Counted from the stretch's first letter, positions 46,111 to 54,932 are shown. The stretch is DNA of 64,000 nucleotides from JACVRW01 sp963811055 (GCA_963811055.1 CAWEPQ010000020.1:186001-250000), one strand, 5' to 3'. Notes: generated by a model not told the origin, from the sequence alone. Program-made: numbers and translations.

Positions 46111-47994
46111 ATGGCCGAGTTCAGACCCAAGAACCGCGGACTCGAGCGGGTGCTGGGCACCGGCGCCCTGTTCGCCACCGCCTACGGCAACGTGGGCAGC
46201 TCGATCTATTACGCGCTCGGCCTGGTGGCCATCTACGCCGCCGGCATGACGCCCGTGGTGTTCCTGATCGCCGGGCTGATCTTCGCGGCCACCGCCGCCA
46301 CCTATACGGAGGCCACCACCATGTTCCCGGAGGCGGGCGGGTCCTCGAGCTTCGCCCGGCGCGCCTTCAACGAGTTCTGGTCCTTCTTCGCCGCCTGGAG
46401 CCAGATGCTCACGTACATCATCACGATCGCCATCTCGGCGTTCTTCGTGCCGCACTACCTGGGCGTGTTCTGGGACCCGCTGTCGGAGTCGCCCGGGGAC
46501 ATCATCGGCGGCATCGTGGTGGTGGCCCTGCTTGGGGTCCTGAACGTGGTGGGCGTGAAGGAGTCGGCCGGTGTGAACATCGGCTTCGCGATCGCCGACT
46601 TCATGACGCAGGTGCTGCTCGTGGCTATCGGCATCGTGCTCGTGCTGGATCCCGAGCTGCTCGTGCAGCAGGTGGACTTCGGCACCACCCCCACAGTGGG
46701 CAACTTCCTGATCGCGATCCCGGTCGCGATGGTGGCCTACACGGGGATCGAGACGATCTCGAACATGGCGGAGGAGGCCCGCGACGTGGGCAAGACGATC
46801 CCGCGCGGGATCGGGCTGGTGGTCGGCGCCGTGGCCGTGATCTACGCGTTCCTGCCGGCGGTGGCGCTGTCGGCGATGCCGGTCGTGGACGGGACCACGG
46901 TCCTGGCGCTGCCCAAGGAGGAGGGCGGATACGCGGACGACCCCGTGCTCGGCGTGGTGGCAAACATGGATCTGGGCGCTCTGTCGGGTGCCGCCGAGGT
47001 GTATGTGGGCCTGCTGGCATCCACCATCCTCTTCATCGCCACCAACGCGGGGTTGCTCGGGGTGTCGCGCCTCAGCTACTCGATGGGCCAGCACCGCCAG
47101 CTGCCGGAGGTGCTGCGCGCGCTGCACCCGCGCTTCCGCACCCCGTACGTGGCCATCACGCTGTTCGGGCTGATCGCGTGCGTGGCGATCCTGCCGGGAC
47201 AGGCCGACTTCCTGGGAGTGATCTACGCCTTCGGCGCGATGATGTCGTTCACGATCGCCCACGTGTCGGTGATCGCTTTGCGGATCAAGCGTCCCGACGC
47301 CGAGCGGCCGTGGCGCTCGCCGGGCACGCTGCGCGTGCGCGGCTACGAGCTGCCGCTGCTCGCGATCTTCGGGGGGATCGGCACCGGGATCGCGCTGGTG
47401 GTGGCCACGGTGCTCGACCTTCGCGTGTTCGTGTCCGGGTTCGCGTGGCTCGCGATCGGGATCGCCATCTACGTGCTCTACCGGCACCGTCAGGGCCTCT
47501 CGCTCACCGAGACCCACAAGATCGTGACCCCCAAGCCCGTGGTGGAGCACGAGGTGGAGTACGAGTCCATCCTCGTGGCCTTCGAGGACAGCCGCTACTC
47601 GCCCGAGGCGGTGGCCACCGCGGTGCGGCTCGCTGCCCGCAACCGCCGCGGCATCCACGTGGTGGTGACCATCACGGTGCCCGCCAACTCCCCGATCGAC
47701 GCGGAGATGCCCACCGAGGAGGGGCGCGCCGCCTCCGTGATCGACTCTGCCCGGGTGAGGGGCGGGCGCCGCGTGACCGGGCATTGGGAGAAGGTCCGGC
47801 CCGGACAGGCCGGCCGGCGGATCGTGGAGGAGGCCCGCGAGATCCGAGCCCGCGCGGTGGTCATGGAGCTGCCTCCGCGGCGGGCGGGCACCTCACTCTT
47901 CGGAAAGACGATCGAGACCGTGCTGACCGAGCGCCCCTGCCGCGTGATCATCGAGTCCACGCGCGGCGCCAAGAGCCCGTCGGCCCCGTCCTGA
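46111..47994 (+). CDS. APC-superfamily permease with C-terminal universal-stress (USP) domain
   Basis: A 627-residue transporter. The first 455 residues hold about 12 membrane helices: ATAYGNVGSSIYYALG in helix 1 (unwound substrate-site region), FPEAGGSSSFARRAFNEFWS, and IPVAMVAYTGIETISNMAEE in the helix 6 region. The last 150 residues form a USP-like alpha/beta domain beginning YESILVAFEDSRYSPEAV. This APC-plus-USP plan is shared with the potassium importer KimA and with mycobacterial Rv2690c. Substrate, amino acid or K+, is not settled. ATG 46111 is the start. A second copy and two TrkA genes follow. Confidence 0.83.
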   Translation: MAEFRPKNRGLERVLGTGALFATAYGNVGSSIYYALGLVAIYAAGMTPVVFLIAGLIFAATAATYTEATTMFPEAGGSSSFARRAFNEFWSFFAAWSQMLTYIITIAISAFFVPHYLGVFWDPLSESPGDIIGGIVVVALLGVLNVVGVKESAGVNIGFAIADFMTQVLLVAIGIVLVLDPELLVQQVDFGTTPTVGNFLIAIPVAMVAYTGIETISNMAEEARDVGKTIPRGIGLVVGAVAVIYAFLPAVALSAMPVVDGTTVLALPKEEGGYADDPVLGVVANMDLGALSGAAEVYVGLLASTILFIATNAGLLGVSRLSYSMGQHRQLPEVLRALHPRFRTPYVAITLFGLIACVAILPGQADFLGVIYAFGAMMSFTIAHVSVIALRIKRPDAERPWRSPGTLRVRGYELPLLAIFGGIGTGIALVVATVLDLRVFVSGFAWLAIGIAIYVLYRHRQGLSLTETHKIVTPKPVVEHEVEYESILVAFEDSRYSPEAVATAVRLAARNRRGIHVVVTITVPANSPIDAEMPTEEGRAASVIDSARVRGGRRVTGHWEKVRPGQAGRRIVEEAREIRARAVVMELPPRRAGTSLFGKTIETVLTERPCRVIIESTRGAKSPSAPS

Positions 47995-48013
47995 GCGGCA
48001 CTACGATGGCGCT

Positions 48014-48214
48014 GTGCAACGCGCCTACGGAGCGTCCACGCGCGCGCTCAGCGCTCTGATGCTGGTGCTCGGGTTGGCCATGATCGTGTCCACGCTCAGC
48101 CGGGGCGGCGGCGCCCTGGCGCTCGGCGTGGTCCTCGGCGCGGTGTTCGCGCTGATCGGCGGCGGCCGGCTCTGGCTCTCCCGCGGCGATCGCTTCAGCG
48201 GCGGGGTCGGTTGA
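48014..48214 (+). CDS. small two-helix membrane protein between the two permeases
   Basis: A 66-residue protein with two hydrophobic segments (about 9-27 and 33-53) and a Gly-rich turn (SRGGGALALG), and a short Arg/Gly-containing C-terminus. GTG 48014 is the start. Its stop overlaps the TTG start of the second permease (TTGA), so it is made together with it. No family recognised; it could be a small subunit or regulator of the permeases (inference). Confidence 0.6.
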   Translation: MQRAYGASTRALSALMLVLGLAMIVSTLSRGGGALALGVVLGAVFALIGGGRLWLSRGDRFSGGVG

Positions 48215-50250
48215 CCCCCACCGGGGAAGACGGCCGCCAAGACCGAGCCGGGCGAGCCCGCGAGGGCCTGAAGCGCGGCTCCGGCCGAGCGGGGGCGCGC
48301 ATTGCTCGCGGAAGCGAGCGGGCCGACGCGATCCTCGCCCGCGGCCTCGGGGAGCCCGCGCTCATCGCGATCACCCTGAGCGCGATCGTCTCGTCGGTCT
48401 TCTTCTCGATCGGGGTGGTGGCCGGCGACGCGCTCGGCCTCACGCCGGTCGTGTTCCTGATCGCGGCCGGGTTCTTCGTGATCACCATCGCCACGTACGT
48501 GGAGGGCAACTCCCTCCATCCGGAGCGCGGCGGGGCGTCCACGTTCGCCCGTTACGCGTTCGACGAGTTCTGGAGCTTCATCGCGGGCTGGGCGATCCTC
48601 CTCGACTACCTGATCGTGATGGCGCTGGCGGCCGTGGCGATCTCCGACTACCTCGCCGCGTTCTGGGGCGAGCTCGGCGGCGGATACGTGGAGACCCTCA
48701 TCGCCGCGCTCGCGCTGGTGTTCGTGGCCGTGGCCAACATCCGCGGCCTCGGGGCCGACCGGCTCCGCACGGTGCTGCGGCTGTCGCTGGTGGGGATCGT
48801 GCTGCTGGCCGTGGTCTCGGTGCTGGTGTTCGCCGAGACGTTCGACCTCGGGGCGATCTTCGACACGGTGGAGCTGGGCTCGGCGCCCAGCTGGGAGGAC
48901 GCGGTCTTCGCCACGGTGATCGCCACCGGCGCCATGATCGGGATCGAGGCGGCCTCCGGGCTCGCCGGCGAGGTTCGCGTCGGCCGGCGTGGGTTGAAGC
49001 GGTTCGTGCTCGTGAGCGCGGCGGCGGCGGTGCTGCTGCTCGTGGGGGTCTCCACGGCCGCGCTGATGGCGGTGCCCGTGGAGGACGGGAGCACGGCGCT
49101 CAGCTCCACCTTCGAGCAGGCGCCCGTGCTCGGCATGGTCACGGTGCTCGACCCCGAGTGGCTGCGCGACGCGGCGCGCTACGCGGTCGGCGCGATGGCG
49201 GGGGCCACGCTGCTCGTGGCGATGAACGGCCAGATGCTGGGGCTCTCGCGGCTCGCCTACTCGCTGGCCACCAACCGCCAGATCCCGAGTGCGGTCGGCC
49301 GCCTCCACCCGCGCCGCGGCACCCCGTACGTGGTCATCACCGCGGCCGGGCTGATCGCCTTCGGGCTGGCGCTGCCGAATGACATGGACTTCCTCGCCGG
49401 CATCTTCGCCTTCGGGGCGATGCTCACGTTCGCGATCGCCCACATGTCGATCATCGCGCTGCGTTTCCGCGAGGCCGGGCGCCAGAGCGCGTTCCGGCAG
49501 CCGCTCTCGTTCCGCTTCCGGAAGGGCACGGTGCCGCTGCCGGCGGTCGTGGGCGCGCTGTTCTCGATGGCCGCCTGGGTGAGCATCATCGTGCTGCACG
49601 AGGGCGCGCGGGTGGTCGGCGGCGTCTGGATGCTCTTCGGCATCGTGCTCTACACGGTCTACCGCCGCGGGCAGGGCAAGTCGCTCCGCAAGCGCTTCAC
49701 GATCCCGGCCACGGCCCTGCAGGACGTGGGTGAGGCGGAGTACGGGAGCATCCTCGTGCCGGTGGTGGGCGACCCGATCGACGACGACATCGTGGGCACC
49801 GCCGGGCGCCTGGCCGCCGAGCACGCCGACGACGGCGAGGGCGGCGCGGTGCTGGAGGTGCTCTACGTGTTCGAGATCCCGATGTCGCTGCCGCTCGATG
49901 CGCGCGTGCCCGACGAGCGCGTGGCGGAGGCCAAGCGGGCGCTCGCGCGGGCCAAGGAGGTGGGCGAGGAGTACGAGGGGGTGGAGGTGGCCACGGCGAT
50001 GGTGCGCGGCCGCACGGTGGGGCAGGCGATCGTGGCGGAGGCGCGCCGGCGTGGGGTGGAGGCGATCGTGCTGGCCGCCGAGGAGCCGAGCAGGGTGATC
50101 GGCGGGGCGCTGCTCGGAGGCCGGGGGCGCAGCCGCGACCGCTTCGTCGGGGAGACCACGCGCTACGTGGTCGAGAAGGCCGGCTGCACCGTGATCCTCA
50201 CCGCTCCCCCCTCCGGGGAGGACATGGTGAGGGAGGGTGTTCTGCCTTAA
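48211..50250 (+). CDS. APC-superfamily permease with C-terminal universal-stress (USP) domain, second copy
   Basis: A 679-residue paralogue of the transporter at 46111. A polar, Arg-rich N-terminal extension of about 45 residues precedes about 12 helices; SSVFFSIGVVAGDALGLTPV corresponds to helix 1-2 and ATGAMIGIEAASGLAGEVRV to helix 6-7. The C-terminal USP-like domain starts YGSILVPVVGDPIDDD and ends in VVEKAGCTVILTAPPSGED. TTG 48211 overlaps the preceding stop; other in-frame starts inside the polar extension are possible. It sits directly before two TrkA genes. Confidence 0.8.
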   Translation: MTPTGEDGRQDRAGRAREGLKRGSGRAGARIARGSERADAILARGLGEPALIAITLSAIVSSVFFSIGVVAGDALGLTPVVFLIAAGFFVITIATYVEGNSLHPERGGASTFARYAFDEFWSFIAGWAILLDYLIVMALAAVAISDYLAAFWGELGGGYVETLIAALALVFVAVANIRGLGADRLRTVLRLSLVGIVLLAVVSVLVFAETFDLGAIFDTVELGSAPSWEDAVFATVIATGAMIGIEAASGLAGEVRVGRRGLKRFVLVSAAAAVLLLVGVSTAALMAVPVEDGSTALSSTFEQAPVLGMVTVLDPEWLRDAARYAVGAMAGATLLVAMNGQMLGLSRLAYSLATNRQIPSAVGRLHPRRGTPYVVITAAGLIAFGLALPNDMDFLAGIFAFGAMLTFAIAHMSIIALRFREAGRQSAFRQPLSFRFRKGTVPLPAVVGALFSMAAWVSIIVLHEGARVVGGVWMLFGIVLYTVYRRGQGKSLRKRFTIPATALQDVGEAEYGSILVPVVGDPIDDDIVGTAGRLAAEHADDGEGGAVLEVLYVFEIPMSLPLDARVPDERVAEAKRALARAKEVGEEYEGVEVATAMVRGRTVGQAIVAEARRRGVEAIVLAAEEPSRVIGGALLGGRGRSRDRFVGETTRYVVEKAGCTVILTAPPSGEDMVREGVLP

Positions 50251-50310
50251 CGGAACAAATGCGCGCCCACGGGCTTCCGCGCGGCTGCGCCTTTGTAGAG
50301 TGGATCGCGA

Positions 50311-50757
50311 ATGTTCGTCCTGATTGTCGGTTGCGGACGGGTGGGGTCCGCCATCGCCCACTCAATGCTCGCCGAGGGCCATGAGGTCTCGGTCCTCGAC
50401 GAGGACCCCGAGGCCATCGCGCTCCTCGATCGCAGGTACTCCGAGGGCTGGGAGGAGCGCGGCGGGCGTTTCACCGTGGGCACCGCCCTCGAGATCGATG
50501 CGCTGCTTGCCGCGGGGATCGACAAGGCGGACGCCTTCGTGGCCTCCACCGACGGCGACAACACGAACCTCGTGGTCGCCCAGATCGCCAAGCGCCGCTT
50601 CGAGGTCGACAGGGTCGTGGTGCGCGTGCTCGATCCGCATCGCGCCCGCTGGTACGCCGAGCAGGGCCTCCAGACCGTCTGTCCCACCCAGACCGCGATC
50701 GAGCTGCTCGAGGCCGCGGTGCGCGGCCAGATCCGCTTCGAAGGGGTGTCGGGCTAG
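50311..50757 (+). CDS. TrkA-N (RCK) domain protein, NAD-binding only
   Basis: A 148-residue regulator of ion flux. Rossmann motif VLIVGCGRVGSAIAHSMLAEG then an acidic strand end VLDED for NAD(H) ribose; TVGTALEIDALLAAG and STDGDNTNLVVAQIAKR are family segments. It lacks the TrkA-C ligand domain that the next gene has. Pairs of this type correspond to CeoB/CeoC of mycobacteria. ATG 50311 is 60 bases after the permease gene; two bases separate it from the next. Confidence 0.87.
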   Translation: MFVLIVGCGRVGSAIAHSMLAEGHEVSVLDEDPEAIALLDRRYSEGWEERGGRFTVGTALEIDALLAAGIDKADAFVASTDGDNTNLVVAQIAKRRFEVDRVVVRVLDPHRARWYAEQGLQTVCPTQTAIELLEAAVRGQIRFEGVSG

Positions 50758-50759
50758 CC

Positions 50760-51434
50760 ATGTACGTGCTGATCGTCGGCGCCGGCAAGGTGGGCTGGAA
50801 CCTCGCTCGCGAGCTGATCGCGAAGGGCCACGAGGTGACCGTGCTCGAGTCGGACTCGCGCCGGTACGCCGTGGTCGAGGAGGAGCTCGAGCACAGCGTG
50901 CTCTACGGGGACGGATCCGAGCTGTGGGTGCTCGAGCGGGCGGGAATCGAGCGCGCGGACTTGGTGATCGCCGTGACCGGCGACGACGAGGACAACATCC
51001 TGATCTCCCAGGTGGCGCGCGAGAAGTACGGCGTGTCCCGCGTGGTGGCGCGCTGCAACAACCCGCGCAACCTCGAGCACTTCGAGCTGCTGGGCGTCAA
51101 GCCCGCCATCTCGGCCACCGACCTGATCCTGCGGCTGATCGAGCACGAGGTGCCCAAGTACGGGCTGGTGCACCTCCTCGACCTGCCCGAGGAGCGTCTC
51201 GAGATCATCGAGCTCGAGGTGGCCGATGACTCGGAGGCGGCCGGCAAGAAGGTCGCCGACCTCGGGCTGCCCGACGGATCGCTCGTGATCTCGATCCTGC
51301 GCGACGGCGGTGGCTTCGTGCCCACCGGCGAGTCGGTGGTGCATGCCAATGACGAGGTCCTGCTCGTGCTCGACGTGGGCATCGAGGAGCGCGTGACGGA
51401 GCTCTTCACCAGCCGCGTGGCACCCGCGGCCTGA
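50760..51434 (+). CDS. TrkA family potassium-uptake regulator (TrkA-N plus TrkA-C)
   Basis: A 224-residue protein. The N-terminal Rossmann domain has VLIVGAGKVGWNLARELIAKG and the nucleotide-binding acidic VLESD; VTGDDEDNILISQVAREK follows. The C-terminal part (about 140-215) is a TrkA-C domain (EVADDSEAAGKKVADLGLPDG). It likely forms a ring with the preceding short protein. A TrkH/TrkG pore is not in the window, so the adjacent APC-USP permeases are the nearest candidate partners. ATG 50760 is the start. Confidence 0.88.
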   Translation: MYVLIVGAGKVGWNLARELIAKGHEVTVLESDSRRYAVVEEELEHSVLYGDGSELWVLERAGIERADLVIAVTGDDEDNILISQVAREKYGVSRVVARCNNPRNLEHFELLGVKPAISATDLILRLIEHEVPKYGLVHLLDLPEERLEIIELEVADDSEAAGKKVADLGLPDGSLVISILRDGGGFVPTGESVVHANDEVLLVLDVGIEERVTELFTSRVAPAA

Positions 51435-51437
51435 CGC

Positions 51438-52667
51438 GTGCCCGACCGGTCCGTCGACTACCTGTTGATCGGCGGAGGCCTGGCGGCGGCGAGCTGCGCC
51501 CGCTGGCTGCGCGAGGAGGGGGCGGACGGCAGCATCCTGATGGTCGGCCGCGAGCCCGACCCGCCGTACAACCGGCCGCCGCTGTCGAAGGGCTACCTGC
51601 GCGGAGCGGAGAGCCGCGACGACGCGCTCTACCGCCCCGAGGGTTGGTGGGAGGAGCACGGAATCGAGCTGCTTACCCGGACGAGCGTGATGAAGCTCGA
51701 CACGGCCGAGCGCGTGGCCACCCTCTCGACCAAGGAGTCGGTGGGGTTCGGCAAGGCTCTGCTGGCCAGCGGCAGCAACGTCCGCCGGCTGCGCGTGGAC
51801 GGCTGCGACCTGGACGGCATCCACTATCTGCGCACGTTCGGCAACTCGGACGCGATTCGCGCCGATGCCGAGAAGGCCGAGCGGGTCGTGCTGGTAGGCG
51901 GCAGCTACATCGGCTGCGAGGTGGCCGCGTCGCTCACCGCGGCGTACGGGGTCAAGTGCTCGATCCTGATGCTCGAGGACGTGGCGCTCGAGCGCCAGTT
52001 CGGCAAGGAGATCGCCCGCTACTTCCACGGGGTGCTCGAGGACCACGGGATCGAGCTGTTCGGCGGGGACGAGCTCGACCGCTTCGAGGGCGCCGACGGG
52101 CGGGTCACGAAGGTCGTGACCACCTCGGGGCGCGAGCTCGACTGCGACTTCGCGGTGGTGGGGGTGGGGGTCACGCCCGACGTGATGCTCGCGCGCTCCG
52201 CGGGGCTCGAGCTCGGCGAGACGGGCGGCATTCGCTGCTCTGCCGGCCTCGAGAGCTCCGCGCCCGGGATCTTCGCCGCTGGCGACAACTGCGAGTACGA
52301 GAGTCCGATCCACGGGCGCCGGCTGCGGCTCGAGCACTGGGACGTGGCGGCCAACCAGGGCAAGACGGCGGCTCTCAACATGATGGGTCGAGGCGTCGAG
52401 CACGACGTGATCCCGTATTTCTTCTCGGACCTGGCCGACTGGGCGTCGCTCGAGTACCTGGGCCCGGGCGAGGGCGAGCCGGTGGTGCGCGGCTCGCTGG
52501 AGGATGGTGAGTTCAGCGTCTTCTGGGTCGACGATGGGCGGGTAACCGCCGCCCTGTCGGTGGGCCGCTCGGACGACCTCGAGCACGCTCGCCGCTTCAT
52601 CGCCGGCGGGGCTCCATTCGATCCGGCCGCCCTGGCCGACCTCGGCACCGAGCTGACGGGCCTCTAG
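51438..52667 (+). CDS. ferredoxin/rhodocoxin reductase-like FAD oxidoreductase
   Basis: A 409-residue pyridine-nucleotide disulphide-family flavoprotein without the redox disulphide. FAD motif LIGGGLAAASCARWLREEG; RPPLSKGYLRG near residue 46; NAD motif VVLVGGSYIGCEVAASL; GIFAAGDNCEYESP for the FAD ribityl side; and a C-terminal reductase domain. Enzymes of this type feed electrons from NAD(P)H to ferredoxins for P450s or Rieske oxygenases. GTG 51438 follows the TrkA gene by three bases. It ends four bases from the convergent MerR-DICT gene. Confidence 0.86.
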   Translation: MPDRSVDYLLIGGGLAAASCARWLREEGADGSILMVGREPDPPYNRPPLSKGYLRGAESRDDALYRPEGWWEEHGIELLTRTSVMKLDTAERVATLSTKESVGFGKALLASGSNVRRLRVDGCDLDGIHYLRTFGNSDAIRADAEKAERVVLVGGSYIGCEVAASLTAAYGVKCSILMLEDVALERQFGKEIARYFHGVLEDHGIELFGGDELDRFEGADGRVTKVVTTSGRELDCDFAVVGVGVTPDVMLARSAGLELGETGGIRCSAGLESSAPGIFAAGDNCEYESPIHGRRLRLEHWDVAANQGKTAALNMMGRGVEHDVIPYFFSDLADWASLEYLGPGEGEPVVRGSLEDGEFSVFWVDDGRVTAALSVGRSDDLEHARRFIAGGAPFDPAALADLGTELTGL

Positions 52668-52671
52668 GCCT

Positions 52672-53493
52672 CTAGCCCACGGCCGCCACGTAGGCGAGGA
52701 TCCGGTTGGTGATCGAGGTGGCCCGCGCCACCGCATCCCGGTCCGGGTCCGGAGGTGTGGAGAGCCGTTCCGGCACGCGCTCGGCCAGCTCCGGGAGCCG
52801 CGCGGTGGCCAGCTCCATGCCGATCAGCGCGGCGTCGCGCACCACCTCGGGCTCCACCGACCAGAGAACCTCGAACAGGCGCTCGCCGGTCACCTGGCGC
52901 TCGCGGCCGGCCAGGCAGGCAGAGAAGCCGGGGGCGTCGCAGACGATCGCCCACTCGCTGGCCAGCGGATGGTCGCGCCCGATCGGCACCTCCACGGGCC
53001 CACCTGCAGGGAAGGCGGGCCGCTCGAAGTCGGCGAGCGCCAGGGCCAGCTCGGCGCTACGTGAGAACTCGCGCCAGCGCGGCTCGGCCGCGCGGTAGAA
53101 CTCCTCGCGCTGGAAGGAGCCCACGAGGAAGGCACGGGTGCCGTGCGCCGCGGACTCGTCCTCGATGGCGTGGGACACGGCCACGAGCAGGCGCTTCGGA
53201 ATCGGTGACGGGTGCAGGTCGGCGCGGCGCCGGCGCAGCCCGGCGTAGATCGAGGTCTCCGGCTGGCCGCCGCCGTCCGGGGACAGCCGCTCGATGGCCG
53301 CGGTGAGGGAGAGTCCGGAGTCGCGGGCGCGCACCACCTCGAGCACGCGATCCACGTCCTGCTCCGAGTAACGGCGGTGCCCGCTCGGCAGCCGCTCCGC
53401 GCGCGGGAACCCATGGCGCGACTCCCACATGCGGAGCGTGCCGGTCTGGACGCCGGTGAGCTCCGCGAGTTGTCCGATTGTGAGCGAGGTCAA
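52672..53493 (-). CDS. MerR-family regulator with DICT sensory domain
   Basis: A 273-residue regulator: N-terminal MerR winged helix (LTIGQLAELTGVQTGTLRMW, then RRYSEQDVDRVLEVV), a linker, and a DICT domain (about 100-230; HGTRAFLVGSFQREEFYRAA then SEWAIVCDAPGFSACLAGRE). DICT domains are linked to light and signalling proteins, with unknown ligand. The start is TTG 53493. It is divergent from an ECF sigma gene across a 44-base AT-rich gap with a repeated operator-like sequence, so it probably controls that gene and itself. Confidence 0.86.
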   Translation of the reverse strand: MTSLTIGQLAELTGVQTGTLRMWESRHGFPRAERLPSGHRRYSEQDVDRVLEVVRARDSGLSLTAAIERLSPDGGGQPETSIYAGLRRRRADLHPSPIPKRLLVAVSHAIEDESAAHGTRAFLVGSFQREEFYRAAEPRWREFSRSAELALALADFERPAFPAGGPVEVPIGRDHPLASEWAIVCDAPGFSACLAGRERQVTGERLFEVLWSVEPEVVRDAALIGMELATARLPELAERVPERLSTPPDPDRDAVARATSITNRILAYVAAVG

Positions 53494-53499
53494 GATCTA

Positions 53500-53532
53500 T
53501 ACAGTCTGTTCGATAAAATGCTACACTCTGTT
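53500..53532. promoter_or_regulatory. direct repeat operator/promoter between MerR-DICT and sigma genes
   Basis: TACAGTCTGTT (53500-53510) and TACACTCTGTT (53522-53532) are 11-bp direct repeats with one mismatch and a 22-bp period. They lie in an AT-rich island. The second ends five bases before the sigma factor ATG, leaving no room for a normal ribosome site and suggesting a leaderless transcript. TATAGA on the minus strand (53500-53495) could be a -10 for the regulator gene. Confidence 0.6.
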
Positions 53533-53537
53533 GAGTT

Positions 53538-54056
53538 ATGGGATCGGCCGCACGAGACTTCTCCAGCGCGTACGCCACGCACCGTGCGCGTGCATTCTCC
53601 AGTGCGGTCCGGGTGCTCGGAGATCGGGCGGCCGCCGAGGACGTCGTGCAGGACGTATTCCTCGCGCTCTGGCGCGATCCGAAGCTGTTCGATCCCGCCC
53701 GCGGAAGCCTGGCCGGCTACGTGGCGATGATGGCGCGCAGCCGCGCGGTGGACCGCATGCGGTCGCAGACGGCGGCGCGCTCGGCGGTCGAGCGGCTCGG
53801 GTACCGCGACGAGGCCCGTCCCGGCGTGGACGAGGGTCCGAGCGACGCCGTGGCGCGCCGGGACGAGGCGGGTCGCGTGCTCGAGGCCGTGGGGGAGCTG
53901 CCGGCCGCGCAGCGCGACGCGGTCCTGCTGGCGTTCGGCAAGGGGCTGTCCGCCGCGGAGATCGCCCGCGCCTCGGGCGTCCCGCTGGGCACCGCGAAGA
54001 GCCGGCTGCGCCTGGGCCTCGAGAAGGCCCGCGAGTCCCTGACCGAAGCTGCCTGA
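53538..54056 (+). CDS. ECF-type RNA polymerase sigma factor
   Basis: A 172-residue sigma-70 family factor. Region 2 (about 12-80) has DRAAAEDVVQDVFLALWRDP and YVAMMARSRAVDRMRSQ. Region 4 (about 115-165) has LPAAQRDAVLLAFGKGLSAA then GVPLGTAKSRLRLGLEKARE. No anti-sigma gene is adjacent. ATG 53538 is immediately behind the direct-repeat operator. The arrangement recalls MerR-type/ECF pairs such as LitR-LitS of Streptomyces that respond to light; that link is an analogy only. The DUF2236 gene follows 18 bases later. Confidence 0.88.
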   Translation: MGSAARDFSSAYATHRARAFSSAVRVLGDRAAAEDVVQDVFLALWRDPKLFDPARGSLAGYVAMMARSRAVDRMRSQTAARSAVERLGYRDEARPGVDEGPSDAVARRDEAGRVLEAVGELPAAQRDAVLLAFGKGLSAAEIARASGVPLGTAKSRLRLGLEKARESLTEAA

Positions 54057-54074
54057 TCTCATTGCTGCCACGTC

Positions 54075-54918
54075 ATGGGTACGGCCCCTAGGGTGAACGG
54101 GACCACCGTGTCCGGGTATTTCGACGATCGGTCCGTGCTCCGCCGCATCCATCGCGAGCGGGCGCTCGCCCTGTCCGGCCCCCGCGCGCTTCTCATGCAG
54201 GCCGCGCACCCGCTTGCGGTAGCGGGCCTGCTCGCGCACACCACGGCCATCGACGAGCCCTACGACCGCCTGGCCAGGACCGCCGAGGTGATGGGCACGA
54301 TCGGCTTCGGCATCGAGGGCTGAGGCCGACCGCGTGACCCGGCGCGTGCGCTCCATGCACCGCCGGGTGAACGGCAGGCTGAGCGCCGCGGCCGGGCCGT
54401 ACCCGGCGGGCACTCCCTACCGCGCCGACGATCCGGAGCTGCTCCTCTGGGTGCTCTTCTCGCTCGTGGACTCCGGCCGCGTGGTGTACCGCAACTACGT
54501 CGGGCGGCTCTCGCGCGCCGAGGAGGCCGCGTACTGGGAGGACTACAAGGTGGTGGGCCGCCTGTTCGGGCTGCGCAAGACGGACATGCCGCGCACCCTC
54601 ACCGACCTCGACGACTATCGCGACGAGATGCTCGCCGGCGACCGGCTCCACGTGACCCCGTGGGCTCGCGAGCGTGCACGGGCGATCGTGCTCGAGCCGC
54701 CGGTGCCGCTCTACCTCCAGCCGCTCGTGGAGACAGTCAACTTCATCACCATCGCCCTGCTGCCGGACCGGATCCGGGACGAGTACGGCTTCGCGCCGCT
54801 ACCGCCCGCCTTCATCCGCAAGGCGCTGGTGCGCGCGGGCGCCGAGTACGTCAGGCGCGCCGTGGTGCCGTTCGTGCCGCGGCGGCTGCGGCTCGTGCCG
54901 GCCGCGCGGGCGGCGTAG
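54075..54918 (+). pseudogene. frameshifted DUF2236 (MpaB-like oxygenase) gene
   Basis: DUF2236 proteins are haem-dependent oxygenase-like enzymes related to MpaB and rubber oxygenase Lcp. The first frame (54075-54323) encodes GPRALLMQAAHPLAVAGLLA with the conserved HP motif, ending GTIGFGIEG before a stop. The rest continues in another frame as EADRVTRRVRSMHRRVNG through ETVNFITIALLPDRIRDEYG to 54918. A one-base insertion at about 54311-54325 accounts for it. Both halves are otherwise well conserved, so the lesion is recent or a sequence error. It lies behind the sigma gene and was probably its target or operon partner. Confidence 0.75.
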
Positions 54919-54932
54919 GCTGCGTTTTGCGC

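Noticed and set aside
45727..47784. A 685-codon His-rich minus-strand frame that could look like a metal-binding protein
   Set aside because: Entirely antisense to the hppA end and the APC-USP permease, with no start signals.
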